Below, piece after piece: positions 25,575 to 33,616 of a DNA stretch of 52,470 nucleotides. Within the stretch, counting starts at the first letter, position 1; the number at the start of each line of letters is the position of its first letter. The stretch is from Clostridiales bacterium (GTDB lineage: Bacteria > Bacillota > Clostridia > Tissierellales > GPF-1), in contig JABXKS010000081.1 in NCBI GenBank assembly GCA_013619125.1, positions 20,189 to 72,658 of the forward strand, given 5' to 3'. Under the pieces are notes generated by a model. The model ran no database searches, was not told where the DNA came from, and saw only the letters and a list, made by a program, of their open reading frames with translations. The position numbers were made by a program, and so were the translations under genes.

Positions 25575-25585
25575 ATCCTTCTTTT
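25554..25585 (+). terminator. Terminator overlapping the yitT stop codon
   Basis: GAAGGATTTA (25554-25563) and TAAATCCTTC (25572-25581) are perfect complements, followed by TTTT. The stop codon TAA is the first three bases of the 3' arm, so coding sequence forms half of the stem. A TATAAT at 25590-25595 just after it may be the -10 of the next gene. Confidence 0.8.
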
Positions 25586-25616
25586 CGTTTATAATAAAGA
25601 AAAAGGGGGAGATAAG

Positions 25617-26780
25617 ATGCGAATAATAGTCTATAACAAGCTTGTACGAAACGATATTCCAAGAGTGATTGAAGAAAATCAAAAAATAGCAAAGACAAGA
25701 ACGGTTTCGGATATGGCATTTCGTCAAGCCTTGGAAGCAAAGTTGATGGAAGAACTCAAGGAGTGGCAAGAGTCATACGACCCAGAAGAACTGGCAGATC
25801 TTTTTGAGGTGGTTTACGCCATGGCAGAAGAGTCCGGGCATTCTATCGAAGAGATTCAGTGCCTTGCAAAGGACAAAAGAAAGCAAAAAGGCGGTTTTTC
25901 AGAAGGGATTTGGCTAGATCAGGTCGAAGAGGAAAGTGAAATTGCAAAAGACAAAGAGATTATTGGAACGGGACTACGCGCGTATAACCGTTCAAAGATT
26001 GGAGAAAAAACCTTTCCATCCCTTTTGATTGAAATCCAAGAGGATAAACAGAAACGAATGGGTGCGATTGCTGGAAAGATCAGTTGGGATTATTTTGAGA
26101 TCATTGGGTTTTATGTAGAACCTGAATATCGGGGAGTAGGAATTGGAAAAGCCTTGATCAACGCGGCAGCCTTTGAAATTAGAAAGCGGTTTGGCGCTCC
26201 GAAAATGGAGTTTGTGACCAGTTTTCCGGAACTGAAGTCGTATCTATCCCATACGGGGTGGAAGCAGCAAGCGGAACTTGTCGATATGCCTAAAGGGTTT
26301 CAAAATGGATTTTTCTATCTGACAACCGATGACATCTCGCCAGCGGAGGATGGTTTGCAAGTCAAAGGTTCTTTAGTGATGCAAGAGAGTCTGGAGGGGG
26401 AAACGGTGGACTGGCTGCAGGAGAAGAATGAAGAGCTGTACAAGCAATATGGGATTGATCAAACCCGAGAGGAGAAAACCGTCTTGATGTTGAATGCCGA
26501 TCAGGAGGTGCTGGGGGGCGTGTATGGATATATTGAGCGGGAATGGCTCTATATCAGCTTACTTTGGGTCGGGAAGTCAGCAAGAGGGCTTGGTGTGGGG
26601 AATCGAGTGATGGAGAAAATTGAATCGTGGGCGGAAGAAAAGGGAATTCGGAATTTCTATGTAGGAACAGCGGAGTTTCAAGCTCGCCCCTTCTATGAAA
26701 AACGGGGATATCGCGTGATCAATACCTGTGTGGATCAGCCCATTGGATTCGAGTGCTATACCTTAATCAAAGAGAGATAA
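25617..26780 (+). CDS. Fusion of a MazG-like NTP pyrophosphohydrolase domain with two GNAT acetyltransferase domains
   Basis: 387 aa. Residues 1-105 match the phosphoribosyl-ATP pyrophosphohydrolase-like (MazG-type) proteins: VYNKLVRNDIPRVIEE, then KLMEELKEWQESYDPEELAD with the acidic metal-binding residues, DLFEVVYAMAEESGHS and KGGFSEGIWL. Residues 115-235 are a GNAT domain with the acetyl-CoA signature VEPEYRGVGIGKALI. Residues 240-387 are a second GNAT domain with SARGLGVGNRVMEKIE and FYEKRGYRVINT. Each domain alone is common; the triple fusion is unusual. Substrates are unknown; house-cleaning of a modified nucleotide plus acetylation is one idea. GGGGGAGATAAG precedes the ATG. Confidence 0.8.
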   Translation: MRIIVYNKLVRNDIPRVIEENQKIAKTRTVSDMAFRQALEAKLMEELKEWQESYDPEELADLFEVVYAMAEESGHSIEEIQCLAKDKRKQKGGFSEGIWLDQVEEESEIAKDKEIIGTGLRAYNRSKIGEKTFPSLLIEIQEDKQKRMGAIAGKISWDYFEIIGFYVEPEYRGVGIGKALINAAAFEIRKRFGAPKMEFVTSFPELKSYLSHTGWKQQAELVDMPKGFQNGFFYLTTDDISPAEDGLQVKGSLVMQESLEGETVDWLQEKNEELYKQYGIDQTREEKTVLMLNADQEVLGGVYGYIEREWLYISLLWVGKSARGLGVGNRVMEKIESWAEEKGIRNFYVGTAEFQARPFYEKRGYRVINTCVDQPIGFECYTLIKER

Positions 26781-26784
26781 CAAA

Positions 26785-26820
26785 GCCCCCATGTTGAACT
26801 GAGTGGTTCAACATGGGGGC
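26785..26820. repeat. 15-bp perfect hairpin after the fusion gene
   Basis: GCCCCCATGTTGAAC (26785-26799) and its exact complement (26806-26820) surround a 6-base loop. It ends in GGC followed by the same 24-base stretch that follows the next hairpin. It could end the + strand transcript, but no T run follows on +. Confidence 0.6.
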
Positions 26821-26908
26821 AAGCAACCAGCTACGAAGATAAACGCCTCCAAAATTGGAGGCAAGCAACCAGCTACGAAGATAAACGCCTCCAAAATTGG
26901 AGGCGTTT
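26819..26908. repeat. 42-bp tandem repeat containing hairpins; last copy is the DUF308 gene terminator
   Basis: Two exact 42-base units (26819-26860 and 26861-26902). Each holds an invariant 24-base linker and the short hairpin GCCTCC-AAAATT-GGAGGC. The last hairpin extends to a 12-bp stem, AAACGCCTCCAA with TTGGAGGCGTTT (26883-26908), which would end the - strand transcript of the gene stopping at 26913. Confidence 0.75.
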
Positions 26909-26912
26909 AGGA

Positions 26913-27473
26913 TTACTCCTTGGTGATATCTTTTGCAGAAGAGGCCCTTCGTATCATTTCTTCTTTGGAAATGGTTGAGTGGCTTTCTTTTTTTGGCTTT
27001 TGTATGATCATGTAAATCCCTAAGACGAAGAGAGCGATGCCGAGGATCAAAACGAGCAATCCCAACGACTGCATCGGACGAAGTAGGGCATAGATGCCAC
27101 TAATGATTAGAATGGCGGCGATGATCAAATGGCGATTTTGATAAGCCGGGCCGGTGCTTTGTCGTTTGCTTACCTGATAGGCGCCGCTTGCGATTAAGCC
27201 GAGTCCGATGACAATGGAAGCGATGCCTGGAAAAATAAGCAGGATGATTCCGGTCAGAATGGGAATGACTGAAAATCCACGGCTGATCCCGCGAAATAAT
27301 GAAAGGGAAATAAAGAGTCCCAGCACCCCAAGGGTAATCAAGCCGACACCCAGAAGGCCAACAACCAGAGACCCGATAAATTGAGGGGCAATAATTAAGA
27401 GTAAACCGCTCAAACTAGTGATGATTCCGACAGAGCGTGTGTGTTTTGGATCAGAAATATGGATTTGTACCAT
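26913..27473 (-). CDS. DUF308/HdeD-like membrane protein
   Basis: 186 aa. Six short helices in three pairs (IITSLSGLLLIIAPQFIGSL, LLGVGLITLGVLGLFISL, VIPILTGIILLIFPGIASIV, then AAILIISGIYALLRPMQSLG, LVLILGIALFVLGIYMII). The repeated G-x-x-L-I-x-x-P pattern is that of DUF308 (HdeD) proteins. The N-terminus is short and cytoplasmic, and the C-terminal 30 residues are charged (KPKKESHSTISKEEMIRR). HdeD is linked to acid resistance in enteric bacteria; the role here is unknown. AAGGAGGACATC precedes the ATG. Confidence 0.82.
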   Translation of the reverse strand: MVQIHISDPKHTRSVGIITSLSGLLLIIAPQFIGSLVVGLLGVGLITLGVLGLFISLSLFRGISRGFSVIPILTGIILLIFPGIASIVIGLGLIASGAYQVSKRQSTGPAYQNRHLIIAAILIISGIYALLRPMQSLGLLVLILGIALFVLGIYMIIQKPKKESHSTISKEEMIRRASSAKDITKE

Positions 27474-27547
27474 GATGTCCTCCTTTTCTGGTGGGAAATT
27501 AATCTATGATACTATTGTACCCAATTATTGGATTTTTGAGTAGGTAC

Positions 27548-27576
27548 TTGGTGAAAGTTTCACAATTTGTTAAAAT
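27548..27576 (+). promoter_or_regulatory. Promoter of the surE operon with a palindrome in the spacer
   Basis: TTGGTG (27548-27553) and TAAAAT (27571-27576) are 17 bp apart. GTGAAA-G-TTTCAC (27551-27563) is a perfect odd palindrome overlapping the -35 and spacer and could be an operator. Confidence 0.5.
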
Positions 27577-27602
27577 AGAAGAAAGACGAATGGAGGAAAA
27601 TC

Positions 27603-28316
27603 ATGAATATATTATTGACCAATGACGACGGAATAGAATCAAAGGCGATTTGGAGCCTAAAAGAAGCCCTGGAAAAGAAAGCGCATCAAGTATATATGAT
27701 GGCCCCAATGGAGAACAACAGTGCCTGCAGTATGCGATTATCTCTTTTTCTTCCCTTTGAAATGGAGGAGCGGGAAGATCGGGTGTTTGCCTTGTCGGGT
27801 ACACCCGTGGATTGTGTGATCCTAGGCACCAAGTTGATGGAAAAGCAATATGAGACAAATATTGACTTGGTGGTAACAGGAATTAACAACGGTCTTAATC
27901 TTGGAACCGATGTCTATTATTCAGGGACAGTAGGTGCTGCTCGGCAAGGGCAGATTCAAGGGATCAATGCCATTGCCTTCTCCTACGAGGGTTTTCGTCC
28001 AACGGAGGAAGAAAATCGTCGCAGCGCGGAAGTGGCGGCGGAATTGGTAGATCGGTATTTCGTGGATAAAACACGAGTGGAAGAGTTGATCAGTGTGAAC
28101 TTGCCGAAGGCGATCATGGAAGGATTTCCAGAGATTTCGGAAACCTTTATTGGAAAACGAATGCACCAGGGCGGGACACTGATGAAGCGAGAGGATGGTC
28201 GATACTATATCGATATGACTGATTCGACTTTTTTGGAGGATCATCGAGAAGGATGTGATTCCAAAGCGGTTGCAGAAGGGCGGATCTCTGTAACCAGAAT
28301 TCCATACGGATGCTAA
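27603..28316 (+). CDS. surE: 5'/3'-nucleotidase SurE
   Basis: 237 aa, family length. SurE is a cytoplasmic metal-dependent nucleotidase that removes phosphate from nucleoside monophosphates. The metal site is in MNILLTNDDG (Asp8, Asp9), with the family motifs APMENNSACSMRL, ALSGTPVDCVILG, VTGINNGLNLGTDVYYSGTV and GAARQG. The C-terminal domain is slightly shorter than in enteric SurE. The start has GGAGGAAAATC upstream. It is first in a three-gene run with a nitroreductase (start 11 bases after this stop codon) and a UPF0173 hydrolase. Confidence 0.94.
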   Translation: MNILLTNDDGIESKAIWSLKEALEKKAHQVYMMAPMENNSACSMRLSLFLPFEMEEREDRVFALSGTPVDCVILGTKLMEKQYETNIDLVVTGINNGLNLGTDVYYSGTVGAARQGQIQGINAIAFSYEGFRPTEEENRRSAEVAAELVDRYFVDKTRVEELISVNLPKAIMEGFPEISETFIGKRMHQGGTLMKREDGRYYIDMTDSTFLEDHREGCDSKAVAEGRISVTRIPYGC

Positions 28317-28327
28317 AGGAGGCAAAT

Positions 28328-29086
28328 ATGAATCCAATTTTGGAAGCAATTGAGAAGCGGCAGTCTTTGCGGAACTTTGGCGGCCCTGCTGTAACGGATG
28401 GAGAGCGAAAACAAATTCTTCATGCCGCTATGCGGGCGCCGACGGCGGGAAATATGATGATGTATTCCGTGATCCAAATCCGCTCGAAGGAAACCTTACA
28501 AACCCTGGCGGAGACTTGCGATCATCAACCCTTTATCGGGAAGGCGAGTTTTGGGTTGCTCTTTCTTGCTGATCTGCAAAAATGGCATGATTATTTTTGT
28601 GCGGTCGGATTGGAAAAAGAATTTACGGCTGAGGAATTGGCACCGAAGGCTTCAGATTTGCTCTTGGGGATCAACGATGCCGTGATCGCGGCGCAAACAG
28701 CGGTGATTGCAGCGGAATCCCTCGGTGTGGGATCCTGCTATATCGGAGATATTATGGAGCAAAAGGAAATCCATCAAAAATTATTTTCCTTGCCACGGTG
28801 GGTATTCCCGGCGGCGTTTCTTGTTTTTGGAAAGGCGCCTGAGGGATCGAGTCGGCCGATGACGCCGCGGTTTGATGAGAAGTATGTAGTTTTTGACGAA
28901 ACCTATCAGACCCTTGGATCTGACGATTTTGACGAGATGTTTGCACGATATACGGAAAAGGAAAAAGAATGGGGCGTCAGCTTTGGAGAAAAACTCTTTA
29001 AGCGGAAGATGGTGTCTGATTTTGCCATGGAAATGGATCGATCGGTTCGCGCATATTGGCGGGAATGGATGGGGGAGGAAGAATAA
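28328..29086 (+). CDS. Nitroreductase family protein (FMN-dependent)
   Basis: 252 aa from the ATG at 28328 with AAGGAGGCAAAT before it. The nitroreductase fold is evident from EAIEKRQSLRNFGGPAV and MRAPTAGNMMMYSVIQIRS (FMN phosphate binding), and from AAESLGVGSCYIGDIM with PAAFLVFGKAPE at about residue 180. It is NfsA/FRP-like in length. Likely an NAD(P)H-dependent flavin oxidoreductase acting on nitro or quinone compounds; substrate unknown. Its stop codon overlaps the next ATG by one base. Confidence 0.88.
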   Translation: MNPILEAIEKRQSLRNFGGPAVTDGERKQILHAAMRAPTAGNMMMYSVIQIRSKETLQTLAETCDHQPFIGKASFGLLFLADLQKWHDYFCAVGLEKEFTAEELAPKASDLLLGINDAVIAAQTAVIAAESLGVGSCYIGDIMEQKEIHQKLFSLPRWVFPAAFLVFGKAPEGSSRPMTPRFDEKYVVFDETYQTLGSDDFDEMFARYTEKEKEWGVSFGEKLFKRKMVSDFAMEMDRSVRAYWREWMGEEE

Positions 29087-29766
29087 TGAAAATCATTGCA
29101 CATGGACATTCCTGCATCGAAATTCGGGGCCGTGAGCATCGATTGCTCATCGATCCTTTTTTTACTGAAGCGCAGCAATTACAAGGATTGGTGGATATCG
29201 ATTATATTTTGCTGACCCATGCTCATGGGGATCATACGGCGGGCGTGTTGGAGTTGGCAATGCAAACGAAAGCTAAAGTGATTGGTATTTATGAATTGAC
29301 GGCGCATCTGAATCATTTGGGGGTGGAAGTAGAACCCCTTGGAATCGGAGGCACCCTGGATCTTGGAGAGACAAAGATCACCATGGTGCCAGCGGTGCAC
29401 TCCTCCTCCATTTTTCATGATGAACCTTTCTCCGTGGAGTATATGGGTGCTGCGGTTGGATTTATTGTCGAAATGGATGGAAAACGGGTTTACCATGCGG
29501 GGGACACCGCAATTTTTTCCGACATGAAGCTTTGGGCATCGCTCTATCCCTTGGATGCCGCCATTTTGCCTATTGGGGGAGTTTATACCATGGATATGCG
29601 TCAGGCGGCCATGGCTGCTGAGCTGCTGCAAGTCGATCAAGTGGTTCCAATCCATTATAATACCTTTCCTGCCATTGAGATTGAGCCGAAAAAATTTGAA
29701 GACCTTCTAAAAAAAGACGAACGAAAAGCGTGGTTTCTTGGGATAGGCGAGGCGTTTGTTCTCTAA
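29086..29766 (+). CDS. UPF0173 metal-dependent hydrolase (YtkL-like)
   Basis: 226 aa from the ATG at 29086, which shares one base with the nitroreductase stop (TAATG). Metallo-beta-lactamase fold: HGHSCIEI at residue 5, LLTHAHGDHTAG (metal ligands), VYHAGDTAIFSDM and VPIHYNTFPAIEI near the end. These are the UPF0173 signatures. Substrate unknown in the family. GGGAGGAAGA upstream supports this start. Confidence 0.9.
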   Translation: MKIIAHGHSCIEIRGREHRLLIDPFFTEAQQLQGLVDIDYILLTHAHGDHTAGVLELAMQTKAKVIGIYELTAHLNHLGVEVEPLGIGGTLDLGETKITMVPAVHSSSIFHDEPFSVEYMGAAVGFIVEMDGKRVYHAGDTAIFSDMKLWASLYPLDAAILPIGGVYTMDMRQAAMAAELLQVDQVVPIHYNTFPAIEIEPKKFEDLLKKDERKAWFLGIGEAFVL

Positions 29767-29773
29767 AAATTCA

Positions 29774-29802
29774 TCGATTTTTTTTGTCTTCTATGGTAAA
29801 AT
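29774..29802 (+). promoter_or_regulatory. Probable promoter of the nitronate monooxygenase-like gene
   Basis: TCGATT (29774-29779) and TAAAAT (29797-29802), 17-bp spacer. The -35 is weak. It is followed at once by a palindrome at 29810-29832. Confidence 0.4.
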
Positions 29803-29809
29803 CATAGTG

Positions 29810-29832
29810 AATACTTAGACAGACTAAGTATT
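29810..29832. promoter_or_regulatory. Operator-like palindrome
   Basis: Perfect 9-bp arms AATACTTAG and CTAAGTATT with a 5-base centre (ACAGA), placed just downstream of the predicted -10, where a repressor would block transcription. The regulator is unknown. Confidence 0.55.
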
Positions 29833-29870
29833 AGACACTCAAAAGAGATTGAAGAAAGGAAACGATAAAA

Positions 29871-30908
29871 TTGAAAATAGGAAAGAAGGTAATGAAATTC
29901 CCCGTGATTCAAGGTGGTATGGGGATTGGTGTATCGTTAGGTCGATTGTCGGGAAGCGTTGCGGCATGCGGCGGCGCGGGTACCATCTCGGCGGTAGGTA
30001 TTGGCTATCGTCAGGCCGATCATTTTAAGGCTTTTTTAGAATCTAATTTGCGAGCGATGGAAGAGGAATTCCAAAAAGCACGCAGCTTATCTGCAGATGG
30101 TGTTGTGGGTTTCAATATTATGACGGTGATCACGGATTATGTGACTTATGTGAAAAAAGCAGTTGCCCTGAAAGCGGACTTTATTGTTTCGGGAGCGGGT
30201 CTGCCCCTTGAATTGCCCAAATATGTCAAGGGAACAGAGACTCAGGCGGTGCCGATTGTTTCCAGCGCAAAAGCGGCGAAAATTATTCTCCGAACATGGA
30301 AAAAGAAGTGGGAATATATTCCTCAACTGATTATCATTGAAGGACCGGAAGCCGGCGGACACCTTGGATTCAAAGCCTCTTACTTTGAAAAAGGAGAGAA
30401 GGAATCCCTGAAGGATTTGCTGATGTCGGTACGAGAAGTAATTGCGCCATTTGAAGAGCAACTCAAAGAGAAGATTCAATTGGTGGTTGCTGGCGGTATT
30501 GTGACACCGGAAGATGTAAAGGCTGCCCTGGATATGGGTGCGGACGGCGTGCAAATGGGAACTCGGTTTCTCGCAACAGAAGAGTGTGACGCGGATCCGC
30601 GTTACAAGCAAAAGTATGTGGAAGCGACGGAAGAAGATGTGATAATTATTCAGAGTCCGGTTGGATTGCCTGGCCGAGCCTTGAAAAATCCATTTACACT
30701 TGAAGGGGCGAAAGATCGTATGCGATGTCGAAATTGTTTAACACCTTGCGATCCTGCAACAACCATTTATTGCATTGCAGATGCCTTAGAGCGTGCAGTG
30801 CGAGGCGATGTAGACAATGGACTCCTATTTACCGGGAGCCAGGTCGGAAAGATTCACTCGCTTAAAAAAGTGAAGGAAATTTTTGCAGAGTTTGAAGCAA
30901 TTTTATAA
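29871..30908 (+). CDS. Nitronate monooxygenase / FabK-like flavoprotein
   Basis: 345 aa with a TTG start; AAAGGA lies upstream and no better ATG precedes the conserved N-terminus. The FMN-dependent TIM-barrel pattern is clear: FPVIQGGMGIGVSLGRL at the N-terminus, IIIEGPEAGGHLGF (the conserved His of the family), VVAGGIVTPEDVKAALDMGADGVQMGTRF at residues 205-233. A cysteine-containing C-terminal segment, CRNCLTPCDP with YCI, is typical of the clostridial subgroup and may hold a metal. It could be a nitronate monooxygenase or act as a FabK-type enoyl-ACP reductase; the lack of neighbouring fab genes favours the former. Confidence 0.85.
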   Translation: MKIGKKVMKFPVIQGGMGIGVSLGRLSGSVAACGGAGTISAVGIGYRQADHFKAFLESNLRAMEEEFQKARSLSADGVVGFNIMTVITDYVTYVKKAVALKADFIVSGAGLPLELPKYVKGTETQAVPIVSSAKAAKIILRTWKKKWEYIPQLIIIEGPEAGGHLGFKASYFEKGEKESLKDLLMSVREVIAPFEEQLKEKIQLVVAGGIVTPEDVKAALDMGADGVQMGTRFLATEECDADPRYKQKYVEATEEDVIIIQSPVGLPGRALKNPFTLEGAKDRMRCRNCLTPCDPATTIYCIADALERAVRGDVDNGLLFTGSQVGKIHSLKKVKEIFAEFEAIL

Positions 30909-30919
30909 AGGACGTAGAG

Positions 30920-30952
30920 AAAGGAGAAGGTTAATCCCTCTCCTTTTTTTTA
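30920..30952. terminator. Bidirectional terminator between convergent genes
   Basis: AAAGGAGA (30920-30927) pairs with TCTCCTTT (30939-30946), with T7 on + and a matching T-rich tract on -. It overlaps the stop region of the E3 gene. Confidence 0.8.
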
Positions 30953-32328
30953 TACAAATGAATGGGTCTGTCAATTCCGCCATGGGCGGCCTCCATAACC
31001 GCTTCCGATATAGTAGGATGCGGATGAATAGCATGCGCCAAATCTTGCAAGGTGCCTTCCAATTCCATGGTGGTAACGGCTTGTGCAATCATATCCGTTG
31101 CATTGGGAGCCACGATATGGATGCCGATTATTTCGTCATAGCTTTCTGTATCGGCAATCAACTTGACAAATCCGGTTGTATTTCCCTCTGCTAAAGCCTT
31201 GCCGTTTGCGGCAAGGGGGAAGGTGCCGATCCGAATCGAAATTCCTTCTTTTTTTGCTTCTTCTTCCGTGTAGCCGACGGAACCAACCTCTGGAAAAGAG
31301 TAGATGCAGGCCGGTGCTTTGCGATAATTTAGGGGCCGCGAAGTTCCTAGTACGGCATTTTCAGCTGCAATGATCCCTTCTGCGCTTGCAACATGTGCCA
31401 GCATCGCTTTACCATTCATATCTCCGATGGCGTAAATCGTGGGGATACTGGTCTCCATGGCATCTGATACGAAAATCTTATCATGCTCCATCTTTAAATC
31501 CAGTGCTTCAATTCCTTTCGTGTTGGCTTTTCGACCGATACTAAACAGAATTTTATCTGCCGAGAAGGTGGCCGAATCTCCGCTTGTTTCTCCTGTGAGG
31601 GTGTTTTGATTAACGGCGTGAATCTTGGTGTGGTAGATAATTGTAATCCCGGAAGCCTTCAATGTTTTTTCCATTAGCACCCGTACATCGTAATCTTGTT
31701 TTGATAGAATCTGATCGGAGTGTTGCAAAATAGTAACCTGGGTTCCAATCGATTGGTACAGGGTGGCGAACTCGATGCCAACGACACCTCCTCCAATAAT
31801 AATCAGTGATTTCGGGATCTCTTTCAGGTCTAAGAGCTCGCGGCTCGTCGTTACATATCCAGCATCATAGGACTCTTTCAGCCCTGGAATTTCAGGTAAA
31901 TAGGTGTGCGAGCCCAGAGCGAGAATAATGTTTTTGGTTTCCAAGGTTTCTTCGTTTACGCGGACGGTCCCTTTGCCCAGCACTTCGCCGAATCCTTTAT
32001 ACAGGGTAACGCCATTTTTCTTCAATAAGGTACGAACGCCGCCGGTTAGTTGTTTAACGACCTGATTCTTTCGTTTTTGTATGGCGGTCCAATCCAAATG
32101 GATCTTTGTTTTATCATCAAGAATGACCCCGAAGTCTTCTGCATGAAGGAGTTCTTGATATACTTTGGCGCTCTTCAGAAGGGTTTTGGTGGGGATACAG
32201 CCCCAATTGAGGCAGACGCCGCCATAGGCCTCCTTTTCGATTAGGGCGACATTGGCGCCAAGTTGAGCCGCTTTGATGGCAGCAACATATCCGCCGGGTC
32301 CCGCCCCGATTACAATGATGTCATACAT
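30931..32328 (-). CDS. lpdA: Dihydrolipoyl dehydrogenase (E3)
   Basis: 465 aa. FAD motif IVIGAGPGGYVAAIKAAQLG, the redox-active disulfide in GGVCLNWGCIPTK (Cys42/Cys47), the NAD motif IIIGGGVVGIEFATLY, the second FAD motif TIYAIGDMNGKAMLAHVA, and the C-terminal His-Glu pair in HAIHPHPTISE. It reoxidises the lipoyl group of the E2 protein and makes NADH. There is no N-terminal lipoyl domain, unlike some Firmicute E3 proteins. It is the last gene of the four-gene 2-oxoacid dehydrogenase operon, 13 bases after E2. Confidence 0.96.
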   Translation of the reverse strand: MYDIIVIGAGPGGYVAAIKAAQLGANVALIEKEAYGGVCLNWGCIPTKTLLKSAKVYQELLHAEDFGVILDDKTKIHLDWTAIQKRKNQVVKQLTGGVRTLLKKNGVTLYKGFGEVLGKGTVRVNEETLETKNIILALGSHTYLPEIPGLKESYDAGYVTTSRELLDLKEIPKSLIIIGGGVVGIEFATLYQSIGTQVTILQHSDQILSKQDYDVRVLMEKTLKASGITIIYHTKIHAVNQNTLTGETSGDSATFSADKILFSIGRKANTKGIEALDLKMEHDKIFVSDAMETSIPTIYAIGDMNGKAMLAHVASAEGIIAAENAVLGTSRPLNYRKAPACIYSFPEVGSVGYTEEEAKKEGISIRIGTFPLAANGKALAEGNTTGFVKLIADTESYDEIIGIHIVAPNATDMIAQAVTTMELEGTLQDLAHAIHPHPTISEAVMEAAHGGIDRPIHLYKKKERD

Positions 32329-32341
32329 GAAGATCTCCTTT

Positions 32342-33604
32342 CTACCGCATCAACAATTCCATGGGATTTTCCAGGGATTTGCGCAAGGTTGCTGACAAAC
32401 GGCCTGCATCAGCGCCATCAAGCGCACGATGATCAATGCTGATGGTGATGGGAAGCTGATATCGAGGTACAATTTGTCCTTCAAACACACTGGGTTTTTC
32501 CTGTATGCGACCAATGCCGAGGATGGCTACTTGTCCAACTGGAATGACTGGAATGCCTACGCTGGTTCCCACGGCGCCATAATTGGTGATGGTAAAGGTG
32601 GCACCCTTCATTTCTTCCAGAGTAAGGGTTCTGGCTCTTGCTTTCTCTGCTAGTGATTGAATCTCTTGAGCCAATTGTAGAATTCCTTTTTGATTTGCAT
32701 TTCGAATGACCGGAACGATCAATCCATCGGATGTATCAACGGCAATGCCAATGTGAATGCCAGTATGAAGAAGGAGTTGATTTCCTTCAAGATCGAGAGT
32801 GGCATTCATATGGGGATGTTCTGTTAATCCGTGAGCCAATGCCTTGATGATAAAAGGCAAATACGTGAGTTTGATTCCCTGAGATTGTATGGACTCTTTT
32901 TGAGACTTTCGAAACGCGACGAGATTTGTTACATCCAGCTCATCCATGGATACCGCATGAGGGATGGTTTGTTTCGATAATGTCATGTTTCTTGCGATCG
33001 CCTTTCTGAGTTGAGAAAGAGGGCGAGCGATATCGGATGATGATTTGGTTACTGATTGGTTGTTTACCGGTTCTGCTGCTTGAGCAGGTGTTGTCGATAC
33101 TAGATCGGCAGCGGCGTGGATATCAGACTTCATCACACGATTGTTTGGTCCGCTTCCTTGAATGGATTGAATATCAATATTCAGGTCCTTGGCCATTTTT
33201 CGCGCTACTGGCGTGGCAAGCACCTTTCGATTGTCCTTCGGCTGAGATACTTGTGCAACTGCGGGAATCACCTCGTTGGAAACCTCTAGCTCACCAACAA
33301 CGCCAACCGAATCGTCTCCCTCTGCCAGGGGTTCTGATTTTGCTGTTACATCCGGTTTGAGGGACTCGGTACCATCATCGATGACTACCATCAAATCCCC
33401 AACATGGATGGTATCTCCTACTTCATGGTTTCGTTCTTGAATTGTTCCGGATGCAGGGGATGGAATATCGGCCGTGACTTTATCCGTTTCTACCAGAAAG
33501 AGGGGTTCTCCCTCTTGAATGGAATCGCCAGACTCGACATACCATTTTAACAATTGTCCTTCATGGAGGCCTTCTCCAATATCGGCAAATCGAAAATCAA
33601 ACAT
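32342..33604 (-). CDS. Dihydrolipoamide acyltransferase (E2) of a 2-oxoacid dehydrogenase complex
   Basis: 420 aa. One N-terminal lipoyl domain (about 1-80) with the lipoylated Lys in VETDKVTADIPSP (Lys43), a linker, a peripheral-subunit binding domain (ATPVARKMAKDLNIDIQ, then GPNNRVMKSDI, about 130-165), a Ser/Gln-rich linker, and the catalytic domain (about 195-420) ending in ISIDHRALDGADAGRL with the catalytic His. It transfers the acyl group to CoA and forms the complex core. E1 genes lie upstream and E3 downstream. The acyl group cannot be told for certain; acetyl is the first guess. Confidence 0.94.
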   Translation of the reverse strand: MFDFRFADIGEGLHEGQLLKWYVESGDSIQEGEPLFLVETDKVTADIPSPASGTIQERNHEVGDTIHVGDLMVVIDDGTESLKPDVTAKSEPLAEGDDSVGVVGELEVSNEVIPAVAQVSQPKDNRKVLATPVARKMAKDLNIDIQSIQGSGPNNRVMKSDIHAAADLVSTTPAQAAEPVNNQSVTKSSSDIARPLSQLRKAIARNMTLSKQTIPHAVSMDELDVTNLVAFRKSQKESIQSQGIKLTYLPFIIKALAHGLTEHPHMNATLDLEGNQLLLHTGIHIGIAVDTSDGLIVPVIRNANQKGILQLAQEIQSLAEKARARTLTLEEMKGATFTITNYGAVGTSVGIPVIPVGQVAILGIGRIQEKPSVFEGQIVPRYQLPITISIDHRALDGADAGRLSATLRKSLENPMELLMR

Positions 33605-33616
33605 TTTCTCACCTCC

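Noticed and set aside
26819-26908. Possible CRISPR array
   Set aside because: Only two full units, the intervening sequence is identical rather than variable, and no cas genes are near. It is a tandem duplication with hairpins.
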